Assembly (NCBI RefSeq): GCF_900104635.1
Contig: NZ_FNWC01000007.1
Coordinates: 496,001-560,000 of the forward strand
Length of the DNA stretch: 64,000 nucleotides
DNA from: Coprococcus phoceensis
GTDB taxonomy: Bacteria; Bacillota; Clostridia; Lachnospirales; Lachnospiraceae
Reading direction: 5' to 3'
The notes below the pieces were generated by a model, which did not search any database, was not told the origin of the DNA, and worked only from the letters and a program-made list of their open reading frames with translations. The translations under genes were made by a program, and so were the position numbers. The number at the start of each line of letters is the position of its first letter. Position 1 is the stretch's first letter. Below are positions 23,793-31,990 of this stretch, piece by piece.

Positions 23793-24262
23793 ATGGACTA
23801 TATAATACGAGAAATGAAAAGTGAAGAATACTGTTTATTAAGTGATTTTTTGTATGAAGCGGTTTATATTCCAGACGGAATTGAACCGCCACCTAAATCA
23901 GTAATAGAAAGTCCAGAATTACAAGAATATATCATCGAGTTTGGAAATCGAAAACACGATAAAGCCTTAGTTGCAGAAATTCAGGGAAAAGTAGTAGGAG
24001 TTATTTGGGTAAGAATTATGAATGATTATGGAAACATTGATGATGATACTCCATCACTTGCCATGTCTGTCAAGAATATAGAGGATTGGGTATTGGAACT
24101 TTATTATTGAAGCAACTATTACAAGCAGAAAGATTGGCTGGATATTCAAAAATATCCCTATCTGTTCAGAAAAGTAATTATGCAGTGAAGATGTACGAGA
24201 AAGTGGGATTTACTGTTGTTGATGAAAATAGTGAAGAATATATTATGATTGTAAATCTATAA
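23793..24262 (+). pseudogene. GNAT-family acetyltransferase, frameshifted
   Basis: The first frame encodes DYIIREMKSEEYCLLSDFLYEA to VVGVIWVRIMNDYGNIDD and PSLAMSVK, then terminates early at 24109. Changing frame at about 24074 restores EYRGLGIGTLLLKQLL (acetyl-CoA pyrophosphate loop), SLSVQKSNYAVKMYEKVGF and a stop at 24262. One A appears to have been lost where V-K-E-Y should be read. The break falls in the cofactor-binding loop, so the product is inactive unless this is a sequencing error. Confidence 0.85.
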
Positions 24263-24281
24263 CAGAAAACCACAGTTTGTA

Positions 24282-24322
24282 GCAGACAGTTTTTTGATAG
24301 GACTGTCTGCTTTTTCTTTTTT
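24282..24322 (+). terminator. Rho-independent terminator
   Basis: A 9-bp stem (GCAGACAGT / ACTGTCTGC) with an 11-nt loop is followed by TTTTTCTTTTTT. Confidence 0.92.
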
Positions 24323-24381
24323 AATCATAATTGATAGTAGTGGTATAGAATGGTTCATATCCGTTGTGAAAAGACCATTTA

Positions 24382-24519
24382 GAGTGGAAAGGAAAAGAGA
24401 TTGCAGTACATACAGATCTTTCTTATGAGGGGCAGACCATTTATTTCCCGGAAATCGATACAACCGCAAAAGATACAGAGACGAATAGTCATGTATCGAA
24501 AGCAGATGAGGAAGTATAA
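24382..24519 (+). pseudogene. Remnant of a VaFE-repeat surface protein
   Basis: A 45-residue frame reads GKEIAVHTDLSYEGQTIYFPEI followed by DTTAKDTETNSHVSKADEEV and a stop. This is the junction between two VaFE/T-Q ester-bond repeats of a collagen-binding-like surface adhesin of the type carried by ICEs. Both ends are missing. At 24516 the DNA changes abruptly into a copied piece of abiEii. Confidence 0.65.
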
Positions 24520-24568
24520 AGAATATGCCACTGTCCGTAGAAAATGCAAGGGAAATGATAGAAGAAAT
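24516..24568 (+). repeat. 53-bp exact copy of internal abiEii sequence
   Basis: Positions 24516-24568 are identical to 8795-8847, which encode the region after the DxD motif of the AbiEii toxin. Neither flank matches. The copy is out of any gene context here, between a surface-protein scrap and a DUF3991 scrap. Confidence 0.95.
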
Positions 24569-24842
24569 GAGAATGGATTTACTGACATACCTGAAGAACT
24601 ATGAACCGTAGGAGCTTGTGCCTTTCTCAGGGAATACCTACACAACGAGAAGTCATGACGGTTTGAAGATTTCCAACGGGAAATGGATGTGGTGGAGTCA
24701 GAGTATCCGTGGCAGATCAGTGCTGGATTATCTGATTAAGGTCAGCGGTTATTCTTTTATCGAGGCGATAGAAATCATTGCAGGACAGGTGGCAATTCAG
24801 CCGCCTGTTTCCTCCTTCACTCGGCTATCTAACACCAGTTGA
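24567..24842 (+). pseudogene. N-terminal fragment of a DUF3991/primase-like element protein
   Basis: ATG 24567 begins MRMDLLTYLKNYEP, then an in-frame TAG, then ELVPFSGNTYTTRSHDGLKI, NGKWMWWSQSIRGRSVLDYL and GYSFIEAIEIIAG. This is the CHC2-like/DUF3991 N-terminal domain of the toprim proteins found in conjugative elements. The TAG probably replaced CAG. The frame ends at 24842 after unrelated residues, so the toprim domain is missing. No ribosome site precedes it. Confidence 0.75.
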
Positions 24843-24948
24843 ATATCGGATGAATAACCTTAAAAAAGTTGTTTAGTTTACTGTTGAAAATCCAGGATTC
24901 GTTATTAAAAATGGAATTAGTGTAAATTAATCTAGTAGGAGGAAGTTT

Positions 24949-25217
24949 ATGGTAGAGGAATTAAAAAGTATGGTCGGATTGGAAGAAACAATCTTATACG
25001 AAGGGAAGCCAGATAAAAAATGTTTTATTTTTGAAAGTATATTTAATCCATTGATGCCATTTGCGATCGTTTGGGCAATATTTGATATGAGTTTTCTCCG
25101 TATGAGCATGGGAGGGATGTCTTTTGTCATCATACCATTTTTGTTGCTGCATATGATGCCGGTATGATTTACCTTGCAAGACAAAATACCGTGGATAGGA
25201 ATAGAGAGTTATTTTAG
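24949..25217 (+). pseudogene. Frameshifted small membrane protein
   Basis: ATG 24949 has a strong ribosome site (AGGAGGAAG) and encodes ELKSMVGLEETILYEGKPDKK followed by a hydrophobic segment (NPLMPFAIVWAIFDM) and VIIPFLLLHMMPV. It then stops at 25165. In another frame IYLARQNTVDRNRELF follows from 25167 to 25217, so one base appears to be lost. The start YEGKPDKKCF resembles bacterial PH-like membrane proteins, whose C-terminal PH domain would be missing. Confidence 0.6.
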
Positions 25218-25230
25218 TTGAGTTTTCAAC

Positions 25231-25259
25231 TTGACTTCCAAAAAAACTTAGAGTAAACT
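25231..25259 (+). promoter_or_regulatory. Promoter of the thiamine-precursor operon
   Basis: TTGACT (25231-25236) and TAAACT (25254-25259) are 17 nt apart and lie directly upstream of the riboswitch. Confidence 0.65.
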
Positions 25260-25267
25260 AGAAAAGA

Positions 25268-25362
25268 AATCAGGGGTGCCGGGAGAACCTGGCTGAGAGT
25301 AAACTACGAGAATGTTTAGACCCTTAACCTGATCTGGGTAATGCCAGCGTAGGGAGAATATT
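25268..25362 (+). ncRNA. TPP riboswitch (THI box)
   Basis: The classic conserved blocks are present in order: AATCAGGGGTGCC, then GGCTGAGA, then CCCTTAACCTGATCTGGGTA and ATGCCAGCGTAGGGA. It binds thiamine pyrophosphate. A terminator hairpin 54 nt downstream (25416-25446) implies transcriptional control of the following transporter operon. Confidence 0.97.
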
Positions 25363-25415
25363 GAAACACAAAGTAGAGTCTATAATGAGATAGATGAGTT
25401 TGTATACAATATAAG

Positions 25416-25446
25416 GCTTCCTTTCAGAAAGAAAGGAAGCTTTTTC
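25416..25446 (+). terminator. Riboswitch-controlled terminator
   Basis: A perfect 10-bp stem (GCTTCCTTTC / GAAAGGAAGC) with a 5-nt loop is followed by TTTTTC. It lies between the TPP aptamer and the first gene. Confidence 0.9.
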
Positions 25447-25510
25447 TTCTGGAAAAGCAGTTCTTTTAAGAACCCAGATATCAAATATGAAAAGAAAGAA
25501 GGAGACAAAG

Positions 25511-25807
25511 ATGAACGCAAGTGTAGCAATTCAAACTTTACCGGAGGCAAAAAACGATGAGGAATTAATCCGTATTGTGGATGAGGTGATCGCCTATATT
25601 AAGAGCACCGGACTAAATTATTATGTAGGACCGTTTGAGACAGCAATCGAGGGAGATTATGATGAACTGATGGATATTGTGAAAGAATGTCAGCACATCG
25701 CAATCCGCGCGGGAGCACCGTCTGTGGCTGCTTACATCAAAGTGATATACAAACCTGAAGGAGATGTGCTTACCATTGAAAAGAAAGTTACAAAACATCA
25801 CGAGTAA
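25511..25807 (+). CDS. Thiamine-binding YkoF/MTH1187-like protein
   Basis: A 98-residue DUF77/thiamine-binding domain protein: ASVAIQTLP at the first strand, EVIAYIKSTGLNYYVGPFETAIEG, and DELMDIVKECQHIAIRAGAPSVAAYIKVIY. YkoF-like proteins bind thiamine or its pyrimidine moiety in the cytoplasm and occur in TPP-riboswitch operons with transporters, as here. The start at 25511 follows AGAAGGAG. Its 3' end overlaps the start of the permease gene, showing coupling. Confidence 0.88.
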   Translation: MNASVAIQTLPEAKNDEELIRIVDEVIAYIKSTGLNYYVGPFETAIEGDYDELMDIVKECQHIAIRAGAPSVAAYIKVIYKPEGDVLTIEKKVTKHHE

Positions 25808-26534
25808 GGCATACTCTGTGGCAGCGATTGTAGTTTTGCTGTTCGTATGGCAAATACTGTCAAGTGCCGGAATTGTGCCGTCCTTTTTGCTGCCGTCGCC
25901 ACTGGAGGTCGTACAGGCATTTGTGAAAGACTTTCCACTTTTGATGGAACACGCGAAAGTAACCTTAACGGAAGGTTTTTTAGGTCTGACTTTGGGAGTG
26001 GTAATCGGGTTTGTTGCTGCAGTTTTAATGGATCATTTTCAAGGATTTTACAAAGCGTTTTATCCGATTATGGTGATCACACAAACGATACCGACGATTG
26101 CGATCGCTCCGCTTCTTGTACTGTGGATGGGATACGAGATGGCGCCGAAAGTAACTTTGATTGTGATTGTGACTTTTTTCCCGATCGCAATCGGATTGTT
26201 GGAAGGATTTCAGTCGGCTGACAAAGACACGGTTAATTTATTGAAAGCGATGGGAGCGAATCGGCTTCAGATTTTTTTACATGTAAAATTTCCAAGTTCT
26301 CTCGGAAGATTTTTTGCAAGTCTTCGGATTTCGGTGTCCTACTGTGTGGTAGGGGCTGTAATCTCAGAGTGGCTTGGAGGATATAATGGTCTCGGTGTGT
26401 ACATGACACGGGTGCGAAAATCTTATGCATTTGACAAGATGTTTGCGGTTATTTTTCTGATTTCTGCAATCAGTCTGCTTTTGATGTGGCTTGTGTCAAT
26501 ACTTCAGAAGAAATGTATGCCTTGGGAGAAATGA
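25776..26534 (+). CDS. thiX: ABC transporter permease for thiamine precursor (ThiX-like)
   Basis: A 252-residue permease of the SsuC/TauC/ThiX type with six hydrophobic segments and the EAA-like loop LLEGFQSADKDTVNLLKAMGANRLQIFLHVKFPSS, which contacts the ATPase. The riboswitch and partner proteins indicate uptake of a thiamine pyrimidine precursor. The start is uncertain: an ATG at 25764 directly abuts its AAGGAG, so TTG 25776 (MKRKLQNITSK) is preferred. It overlaps the upstream gene by 32 nt. Confidence 0.88.
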   Translation: MKRKLQNITSKAYSVAAIVVLLFVWQILSSAGIVPSFLLPSPLEVVQAFVKDFPLLMEHAKVTLTEGFLGLTLGVVIGFVAAVLMDHFQGFYKAFYPIMVITQTIPTIAIAPLLVLWMGYEMAPKVTLIVIVTFFPIAIGLLEGFQSADKDTVNLLKAMGANRLQIFLHVKFPSSLGRFFASLRISVSYCVVGAVISEWLGGYNGLGVYMTRVRKSYAFDKMFAVIFLISAISLLLMWLVSILQKKCMPWEK

Positions 26535-26548
26535 AAAGGAGAATAAAA

Positions 26549-27550
26549 ATGAAAAAGAAAATAGTAGCGTTGGCGCTTGCTGTGGCAACAGTATGTTCCG
26601 TGACAGCTTGCGGCGAAAAGAAGGAAAAACAAGAAGGAAAAGAGCTTGAGAAAATTACATTTGTGCTGGACTGGACGCCAAATACGAATCATACTGGATT
26701 ATATGTGGCAGAAGAAAAAGGATATTTTGAGGATGCAGGGGTGGATGTAGAGATTGTACAGCCACCGGAAGACGGTGCAAGTGCTTTGGTTGCATCCGGA
26801 AAAGCACAGTTTGGAATTGATTTTCAGGATTCTATTGCACCTGCTTTTGCAAGTGATGATCCGTTGCCTGTGACAGCAGTTGCCACTTTGATTCAGCACA
26901 ATACATCAGGTATCATTTCCAGAAAAGGGGAGGGCATGGACCGGCCTAAGGGAATGGAAGGCAAAACATATGCGACTTGGGACATGGAAGTGGAGAAAGC
27001 AATGATTAAAAACGTGGTGGAATCTGATGGCGGGGACTACGGCAAAATTAACATGATTCCGAGTAATGTGACGGACGAGGTGACTGCATTGAAATCCAAA
27101 CAGGTAGATGCAATCTGGGTGTATTATGCATGGGGAGGAATTGCGACAGAAGTAAAAAATCTTCCGACAGACTATTTCGCTTTCAAAGATATCAATCCGG
27201 TATTTGACTATTATACACCGGTAATTGTTGCAAATAATGACTTTTTGGAAGAGAAACCGGACACTGCAAAAGCATTTTTGAGTGCAGTGAAGAAGGGGTA
27301 TGAAGATGCAATCGCAGACCCGAAAGAGGCGGCGGATATTTTATGCGAGGCAGCTCCGGAACTTGATAAAGAGTTAGTGCTCGCGAGTCAGGAATGGCTG
27401 GCAGATCAGTATAAAGCTGAAGTAGAGCAGTGGGGTTATATCGATCCGGCGAGATGGGATGCATTTTATAAATGGCTCGGAGATAATGAGTTGATTGAGC
27501 AGGAGATTCCGGCGGGATTTGGATTCTCTAACGATTATTTGGAAAAGTAG
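26549..27550 (+). CDS. thiY: Thiamine-precursor-binding lipoprotein (ThiY/NMT1-like)
   Basis: A 333-residue extracellular solute-binding lipoprotein. The signal peptide ends in the lipobox SVTAC (Cys at about residue 22). The mature domain has the NMT1/THI5 hallmark FVLDWTPNTNHTGLYVAEEKGYF and PPEDGASALVASGKAQFGI. These proteins deliver formylaminopyrimidine or HMP to the permease. The start at 26549 follows AAAAGGAG. The gene lies between permease and ATPase in one operon. Confidence 0.92.
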   Translation: MKKKIVALALAVATVCSVTACGEKKEKQEGKELEKITFVLDWTPNTNHTGLYVAEEKGYFEDAGVDVEIVQPPEDGASALVASGKAQFGIDFQDSIAPAFASDDPLPVTAVATLIQHNTSGIISRKGEGMDRPKGMEGKTYATWDMEVEKAMIKNVVESDGGDYGKINMIPSNVTDEVTALKSKQVDAIWVYYAWGGIATEVKNLPTDYFAFKDINPVFDYYTPVIVANNDFLEEKPDTAKAFLSAVKKGYEDAIADPKEAADILCEAAPELDKELVLASQEWLADQYKAEVEQWGYIDPARWDAFYKWLGDNELIEQEIPAGFGFSNDYLEK

Positions 27551-27551
27551 G

Positions 27552-28304
27552 ATGAGCAGCATGATTCGATTGGAAACCAAACAAGTGTCAAAATCGTTTG
27601 ATGGAAAGAAAGTGATTGAGGATATTTCCATCTCCTTACAGAAAAATGAGATCGTGAGTCTTCTCGGCGTCAGCGGTGCTGGAAAGACGACGCTTTTTAA
27701 TGTGATTTCAGGGTTGATGGAGCCGGATTCCGGGGAAGTTCTTTTAAATGGGAAAGAGATTACCGGCCAGGCGGGACATATCAGCTATATGCTGCAGAAA
27801 GATTTGCTTCTTCCATATAAAACGATTGAGGAAAATGTGGCGCTTCCGCTCATGATAAAGGGAGAGAAGAAAAAAGATGCCCTTGCAAAGGTGCGTCCGC
27901 AATTTGGACCATTTGGACTTGCGGGAACAGAAAAGAAATATCCAAGTCAGCTGTCCGGCGGAATGCGCCAACGCGCCGCACTGCTTCGGACTTATCTGTT
28001 TTCAGAAGGGGTGGCATTGTTAGATGAGCCGTTCAGTGCGCTGGATACGATTACGAAAAGTGCGATGCACAAATGGTATTTGGATATTATGAATCAGATT
28101 GAATTGTCTACTATTTTTATTACGCACGATATTGACGAGGCGATTTTGCTGTCTGACCGTATTTTTTTGATGACAGGAAAACCGGGAAGGATTACAAAAG
28201 AGATTGTAATTCGGGAGAAAAAACCACGCGGCGGAGAGTTTAATCTGACGGAGGCATTTTTAAATTATAAAAGGGAGATCATTACCCAGTTAGGTGTGGA
28301 ATAG
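27552..28304 (+). CDS. thiZ: ABC transporter ATP-binding protein (ThiZ-like)
   Basis: A 250-residue ATPase of the nitrate/taurine/ThiZ class. Walker A is GVSGAGKTTL, signature LSGGMRQRAALLRTYL, Walker B VALLDEPFSALD, and the switch His lies in IFITHDIDEA. The C-terminal TGKPGRI segment is usual for this class. It energises the ThiX permease. The start is ATG 27552 or, with the better-spaced GGATGAG, ATG 27561. It is the last gene of the TPP-regulated operon. Confidence 0.92.
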   Translation: MSSMIRLETKQVSKSFDGKKVIEDISISLQKNEIVSLLGVSGAGKTTLFNVISGLMEPDSGEVLLNGKEITGQAGHISYMLQKDLLLPYKTIEENVALPLMIKGEKKKDALAKVRPQFGPFGLAGTEKKYPSQLSGGMRQRAALLRTYLFSEGVALLDEPFSALDTITKSAMHKWYLDIMNQIELSTIFITHDIDEAILLSDRIFLMTGKPGRITKEIVIREKKPRGGEFNLTEAFLNYKREIITQLGVE

Positions 28305-28366
28305 GCAGATGTGATATGCTAGAATGAAAATAGAAACAATGCTATAACACATAGGAGGCACGCGTT

Positions 28367-28978
28367 ATGAGTATGAAAGAGAAGATGCATACAGGAGAGC
28401 TTTATCTGCCAAATGGTGAAGAGATTATGAATGAGCAGTTACAAAGACTGGAGAGGTTATATGATTTTAATGCGACACGTCCTTTAGAGCAGGAGAAGAG
28501 AACGGCGTTGCTAAAAGAGATGTTTGCGGAAATCGGTGAGGGCTGTTATATTGAACCGCCATTTCACTCTAACTTTGGTGGCGGACATGTACATTTTGGG
28601 AAAAATATTTATGCCAATTTCAATTTGACATTGGTCGATGACACTCATATTTATGTGGGTGATTATACAATGTTTGGTCCGAATGTCACAGTGGCTACGG
28701 CAGGGCATCCGATTCTGCCAGAGCTGCGCAGTCAGGGGTACCAATATAATGCGCCTGTTCATATAGGAAAGAATTGCTGGATTGGAGCAGGGGCGATTAT
28801 CGTGCCGGGAATTACGATTGGAGATAATGTTGTGATTGGTGCAGGAAGCGTGGTGACAAAAGACATTCCGTCCAATGTAGTGGCAGTCGGGGTGCCATGT
28901 GAGATACTTCGCAAAGTGAATGAACATGACAGAGAATATTATTTTAAAGACCGAAAGATTGTATGGTCAGAGGATTAA
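28367..28978 (+). CDS. Maltose/galactoside O-acetyltransferase-like protein
   Basis: A 203-residue LacA/Maa-type acetyltransferase. The N-terminal NodL/Maa domain (MHTGELYLPNGEEIMNEQLQRLERLYDFN) is followed by a left-handed beta-helix of hexapeptide repeats (HVHFGKNIYANFNLTLVDD, ICKNCWIGAGAIIVPGITIG-like turns, GDNVVIGAGSVVTKDIP). The catalytic His is in ATAGHP. It transfers acetyl groups to sugars in the cytoplasm. Ribosome site: ATAGGAGG. The gene stands alone, upstream of an aldo/keto reductase. Confidence 0.9.
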   Translation: MSMKEKMHTGELYLPNGEEIMNEQLQRLERLYDFNATRPLEQEKRTALLKEMFAEIGEGCYIEPPFHSNFGGGHVHFGKNIYANFNLTLVDDTHIYVGDYTMFGPNVTVATAGHPILPELRSQGYQYNAPVHIGKNCWIGAGAIIVPGITIGDNVVIGAGSVVTKDIPSNVVAVGVPCEILRKVNEHDREYYFKDRKIVWSED

Positions 28979-29007
28979 ATGAATGGCAAAACAGGAGGAT
29001 GTTTCAT

Positions 29008-29817
29008 ATGGAATTAGTAAATCATATAGAAATCCCTGAGATTGGGCTTGGTGTTTATAAGATGGAAGCGGGAGCTGAGATGAACGAAGCAATTGGAAAT
29101 GCATATCAATATGGCTACAGATTGTTTGACACAGCTCAGATGTATAAGAATGAGGAGGCATTGGGAGATGCGTTGAAAGAAAATCATATCCAAAGAGAGA
29201 CTGTTTTTCTGAACAGTAAAGTGGATAATTGTAATCAGGGATATGAAAAGACCATCTCAAGTTTTCATGATTCTTTAAAAAGATTGCAAACAGATTACCT
29301 GGATTCTTTTTTGATACATTGGCCGGGATTGAATAAAGAGAGGACTTTGAGTACATGGAAGGCTTTGGAGGAACTATATAAGGCTGGGCTGATCCGGGCA
29401 ATCGGTGTCTCAAATTTTGAGATCAGTCAGCTGGAGATTTTGTTAGAGAACTGTGAAATTCCTCCGATGATAAATCAAATCGAGCACACTCCTTTTTTGC
29501 ATGATGAACAGTTGAATTCTTTTTGTAAAAAGAATAAAATTCAAATTATGGCATGGGGACCATTGCTTCGTGGAAAAATGGAGGATGATGGAATTAAAGA
29601 AATAGCTAGCCGCTATGCAAAAAGTCCGGCTCAATTATTGCTTCGATGGAATATTCAACAGGGAATTATTCCAATTCCAAAAACGAAAAACAGTTCAAGG
29701 CTGATAGAAAATATTTCAGTATTTGATTTTCAAATTGAGCCGGAAGATATGGCAAAATTAAATGCAATGAATGAAAATATCAGAACAAGCTATAATCCGT
29801 TGGAATATGATTTTTAA
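29008..29817 (+). CDS. Aldo/keto reductase
   Basis: A 269-residue NADPH-dependent TIM-barrel reductase. Catalytic residues are visible: Asp and Tyr in RLFDTAQMYKNEEALG, Lys in FLNSKVDNCN, His in FLIHWPG. The cofactor site has GVSNFEISQLE near the middle and IPIPKTKNSSRLIEN near the end. The start at 29008 follows AGGAGG. The substrate, probably an aldehyde or ketose, cannot be told. Its stop overlaps the convergent MATE gene by 4 nt. Confidence 0.93.
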   Translation: MELVNHIEIPEIGLGVYKMEAGAEMNEAIGNAYQYGYRLFDTAQMYKNEEALGDALKENHIQRETVFLNSKVDNCNQGYEKTISSFHDSLKRLQTDYLDSFLIHWPGLNKERTLSTWKALEELYKAGLIRAIGVSNFEISQLEILLENCEIPPMINQIEHTPFLHDEQLNSFCKKNKIQIMAWGPLLRGKMEDDGIKEIASRYAKSPAQLLLRWNIQQGIIPIPKTKNSSRLIENISVFDFQIEPEDMAKLNAMNENIRTSYNPLEYDF

Positions 29818-31196
29818 TTGTGGATATGTTCATTTTCAAGTTGCATTCGTTTCAGTTCAGGCAGTATGAGATAGAGCATTACGATAAAACACAAGCTTCC
29901 GCCGATAATGTTTGAGACTGGTTCGGCGAGGAAAACTCCATCAGAGCCTATATGAAGCGCATATGGAAGCAGGTAAGTCAGTGGTATCACGATCAACACT
30001 TTTCGAAGAAGTGAGAAGAAAATTGCCTGCTTCTTTTTGTTGAGTGATTTGAAAACGGTCTGTCCGATATACTGTAGGTCCATAAAGATGAATGCAGCGA
30101 AATATGTTTTTAGGGCAGGAATGGTATGGCTTGCCAATGATCGATCAGAGCTGAAGATGCTGATGAGAAATCTTGGAGCGAACAGGATAACACTCCAGGC
30201 AATCCCGGTATACAAAAGAACCAAAAATGCCATTTCAATGCCACATTTTTTAACTTTTTCCGGTCGTTTGGCTCCGTAATTATAACTTAAAATAGGGGAG
30301 GAACCTTCCGTAATTGCATAGATGGGGGTCTCCACTATTTGGCGAATGCTGGATATAATTGTCATGACGGATATATATACATCACCTCCGAGGTGCGCCA
30401 AAACGCTGTTGCAGCAGATTGTCACAAGGCTATTTGTGAGCTGCATAATAAATCCCGCGCTTCCAAGGCTCATAATGTCCTTGATATCAGCAATGCAGGA
30501 GTGCATTTTGCGGAGCGAAAAAAGCCGGACTTTGATCTCGGCGCGGTGTTTTAGAAAATAAAGCACAAATGCGGCAGATGCAACCTGAGAGATGACGGTT
30601 GCAATTGCGGCTCCCGGAACACCGAAGTGAAATACAAAGATAAAAATTGGGTCTAAAATAATGTTTGCAACAGCTCCGATTGTAACGGAATACATACCGG
30701 CAGCAGCATATCCCTGAGCGTTGATAAATGGATTCATCCCTGTAGTGATCATGGATGGAAGTGTTCCAATCAGATAGATCATCAGATATGGATAGGCATA
30801 TTTTAGCGCATCTTTGGAGGCACCGAATAATACGAGAAGAGGATTTGCAAGGAGCATGCCGACAAGCATCAGGATCAAAGAACAGCCGCAGAGCAGCGTG
30901 AAAGAAATTCCCATGATTTGTCTGGCGTGTTCGACATCTTTTTTTCCTCGGCAGATTGAGAAAATCGGTGCGCCACCGGTGCCAAGCAGATTGGCAAAGG
31001 CGGTGATTATTACAATAATCGGAAAGCATAGACCGACAGCCCCAAGGGCGGTAGTCCCAATATCTGGAATACGAGCGATATAGATGCGGTCGACAATGTT
31101 GTATAACAGTGCTAATAATTGAGCAATCAGCATCGGGAAAGCCGCATTTAAAAGATTACTTGTTGTGTTTCCATTTTCAAAATCAATTCGTTTCAT
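29814..31196 (-). CDS. MATE-family multidrug efflux transporter
   Basis: A 460-residue membrane protein with about 12 hydrophobic helices in two homologous halves. Family features include MLIAQLLALLYNIVDRIYIARI near the start and the second-half NSLVTICCNSVLAHLGGD. Members export cationic drugs using Na+ or H+ gradients. Length is normal. No regulator is adjacent. It reads convergently with the aldo/keto reductase. Confidence 0.93.
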   Translation of the reverse strand: MKRIDFENGNTTSNLLNAAFPMLIAQLLALLYNIVDRIYIARIPDIGTTALGAVGLCFPIIVIITAFANLLGTGGAPIFSICRGKKDVEHARQIMGISFTLLCGCSLILMLVGMLLANPLLVLFGASKDALKYAYPYLMIYLIGTLPSMITTGMNPFINAQGYAAAGMYSVTIGAVANIILDPIFIFVFHFGVPGAAIATVISQVASAAFVLYFLKHRAEIKVRLFSLRKMHSCIADIKDIMSLGSAGFIMQLTNSLVTICCNSVLAHLGGDVYISVMTIISSIRQIVETPIYAITEGSSPILSYNYGAKRPEKVKKCGIEMAFLVLLYTGIAWSVILFAPRFLISIFSSDRSLASHTIPALKTYFAAFIFMDLQYIGQTVFKSLNKKKQAIFFSLLRKVLIVIPLTYLLPYALHIGSDGVFLAEPVSNIIGGSLCFIVMLYLILPELKRMQLENEHIHN

Positions 31197-31311
31197 CTGT
31201 ACGTTTCCCCCTTGTGTTTTTCAGTGATATATAATATATAAATTTATTATAATATACCCTAAAATATATGGTATAATTTTCTAAACCGAAAGTCAATCAT
31301 TCAGAAAAGGG

Positions 31312-31521
31312 AAACGACACTTTCTCGTAACCTGTGATGAGAAGAAGACCGTGGATTTAAAGACGTTGGGAAGACAGTTGGGCGCAGGAAATTTAAGCTT
31401 TGCTTCGGAAGACCGTTTAGAAAAATATCTAGGGTTAAAACAGGGAAGTATATCACCGTTTGGATTGATGAATGACACAGAACATGCAGTGGAATTTGGA
31501 TGTGGATGCTATGAAGATTAA
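31312..31521 (+). pseudogene. C-terminal remnant of a YbaK/ProX prolyl-tRNA editing protein
   Basis: The frame from about 31312 to the TAA at 31519 reads HFLVTCDEKKTVDLKTLGRQ, then LSFASEDRLEKYLGL, then SISPFGLMNDTEHAVEF. These are hallmarks of the YbaK/ProXp editing domain that clears mischarged tRNA. The N-terminal half is missing (in-frame stop at 31282) and no ribosome site is seen. Confidence 0.85.
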
Positions 31522-31561
31522 GTTATAGAACAGTGTGAATATAGCAAGTGAGGAGAATGGT

Positions 31562-31954
31562 ATGAAGAAAAACATAAATATGAGAAAGATGAAATGGTTT
31601 GTGATAGGGGTTGTTATGCTATGTCTGCTTTCGGGAGTTTTATGGGTGTCTCTGTTACAAAGGACATTGCAAGAATATCAGGTTGAAGGGGCAGGAGTGA
31701 TGGATGTTCTGGCAGTGAATGCACATATGAAAGATGCAGTCGTACTGGAAAGCGAGGAGGATTTTCAATCGGTTTTAGGGCGCTCTGAATGGAATCCAAA
31801 AGAGGCTTTGGAAGAGAGAGGATATAAATATTGCTCTAATGATGGAAATGGTTATTTGTTTGAAAATCAAAATGGAGAGACTGTGATGGTGATTGCAACA
31901 GATGTATGGTGTAAATTTTTTCGAGTTTACACTATAGATGAAAAGGTGTTTTAG
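31562..31954 (+). CDS. Hypothetical membrane-anchored protein
   Basis: A 130-residue protein: a basic N-terminus, one hydrophobic helix (WFVIGVVMLCLLSGVLWVSLL), then a polar exterior domain of about 95 residues with aromatic and acidic residues (EEDFQSVLGRSEWNPKEALE, NGNGYLFENQNGETVMVI). No family is recognised. The start at 31562 follows GTGAGGAG. It is transcribed alone and ends at a strong shared terminator. Confidence 0.65.
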   Translation: MKKNINMRKMKWFVIGVVMLCLLSGVLWVSLLQRTLQEYQVEGAGVMDVLAVNAHMKDAVVLESEEDFQSVLGRSEWNPKEALEERGYKYCSNDGNGYLFENQNGETVMVIATDVWCKFFRVYTIDEKVF

Positions 31955-31961
31955 AAAAAAG

Positions 31962-31990
31962 GCCGGAAGCTTAGGTGCTTCCGGCTTTAG
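31962..31990. terminator. Bidirectional terminator
   Basis: A perfect 9-bp stem (GCCGGAAGC / GCTTCCGGC) with T-rich sequence on the right and A-rich sequence on the left. It serves both the small membrane protein gene and the convergent apbE gene. Confidence 0.9.
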
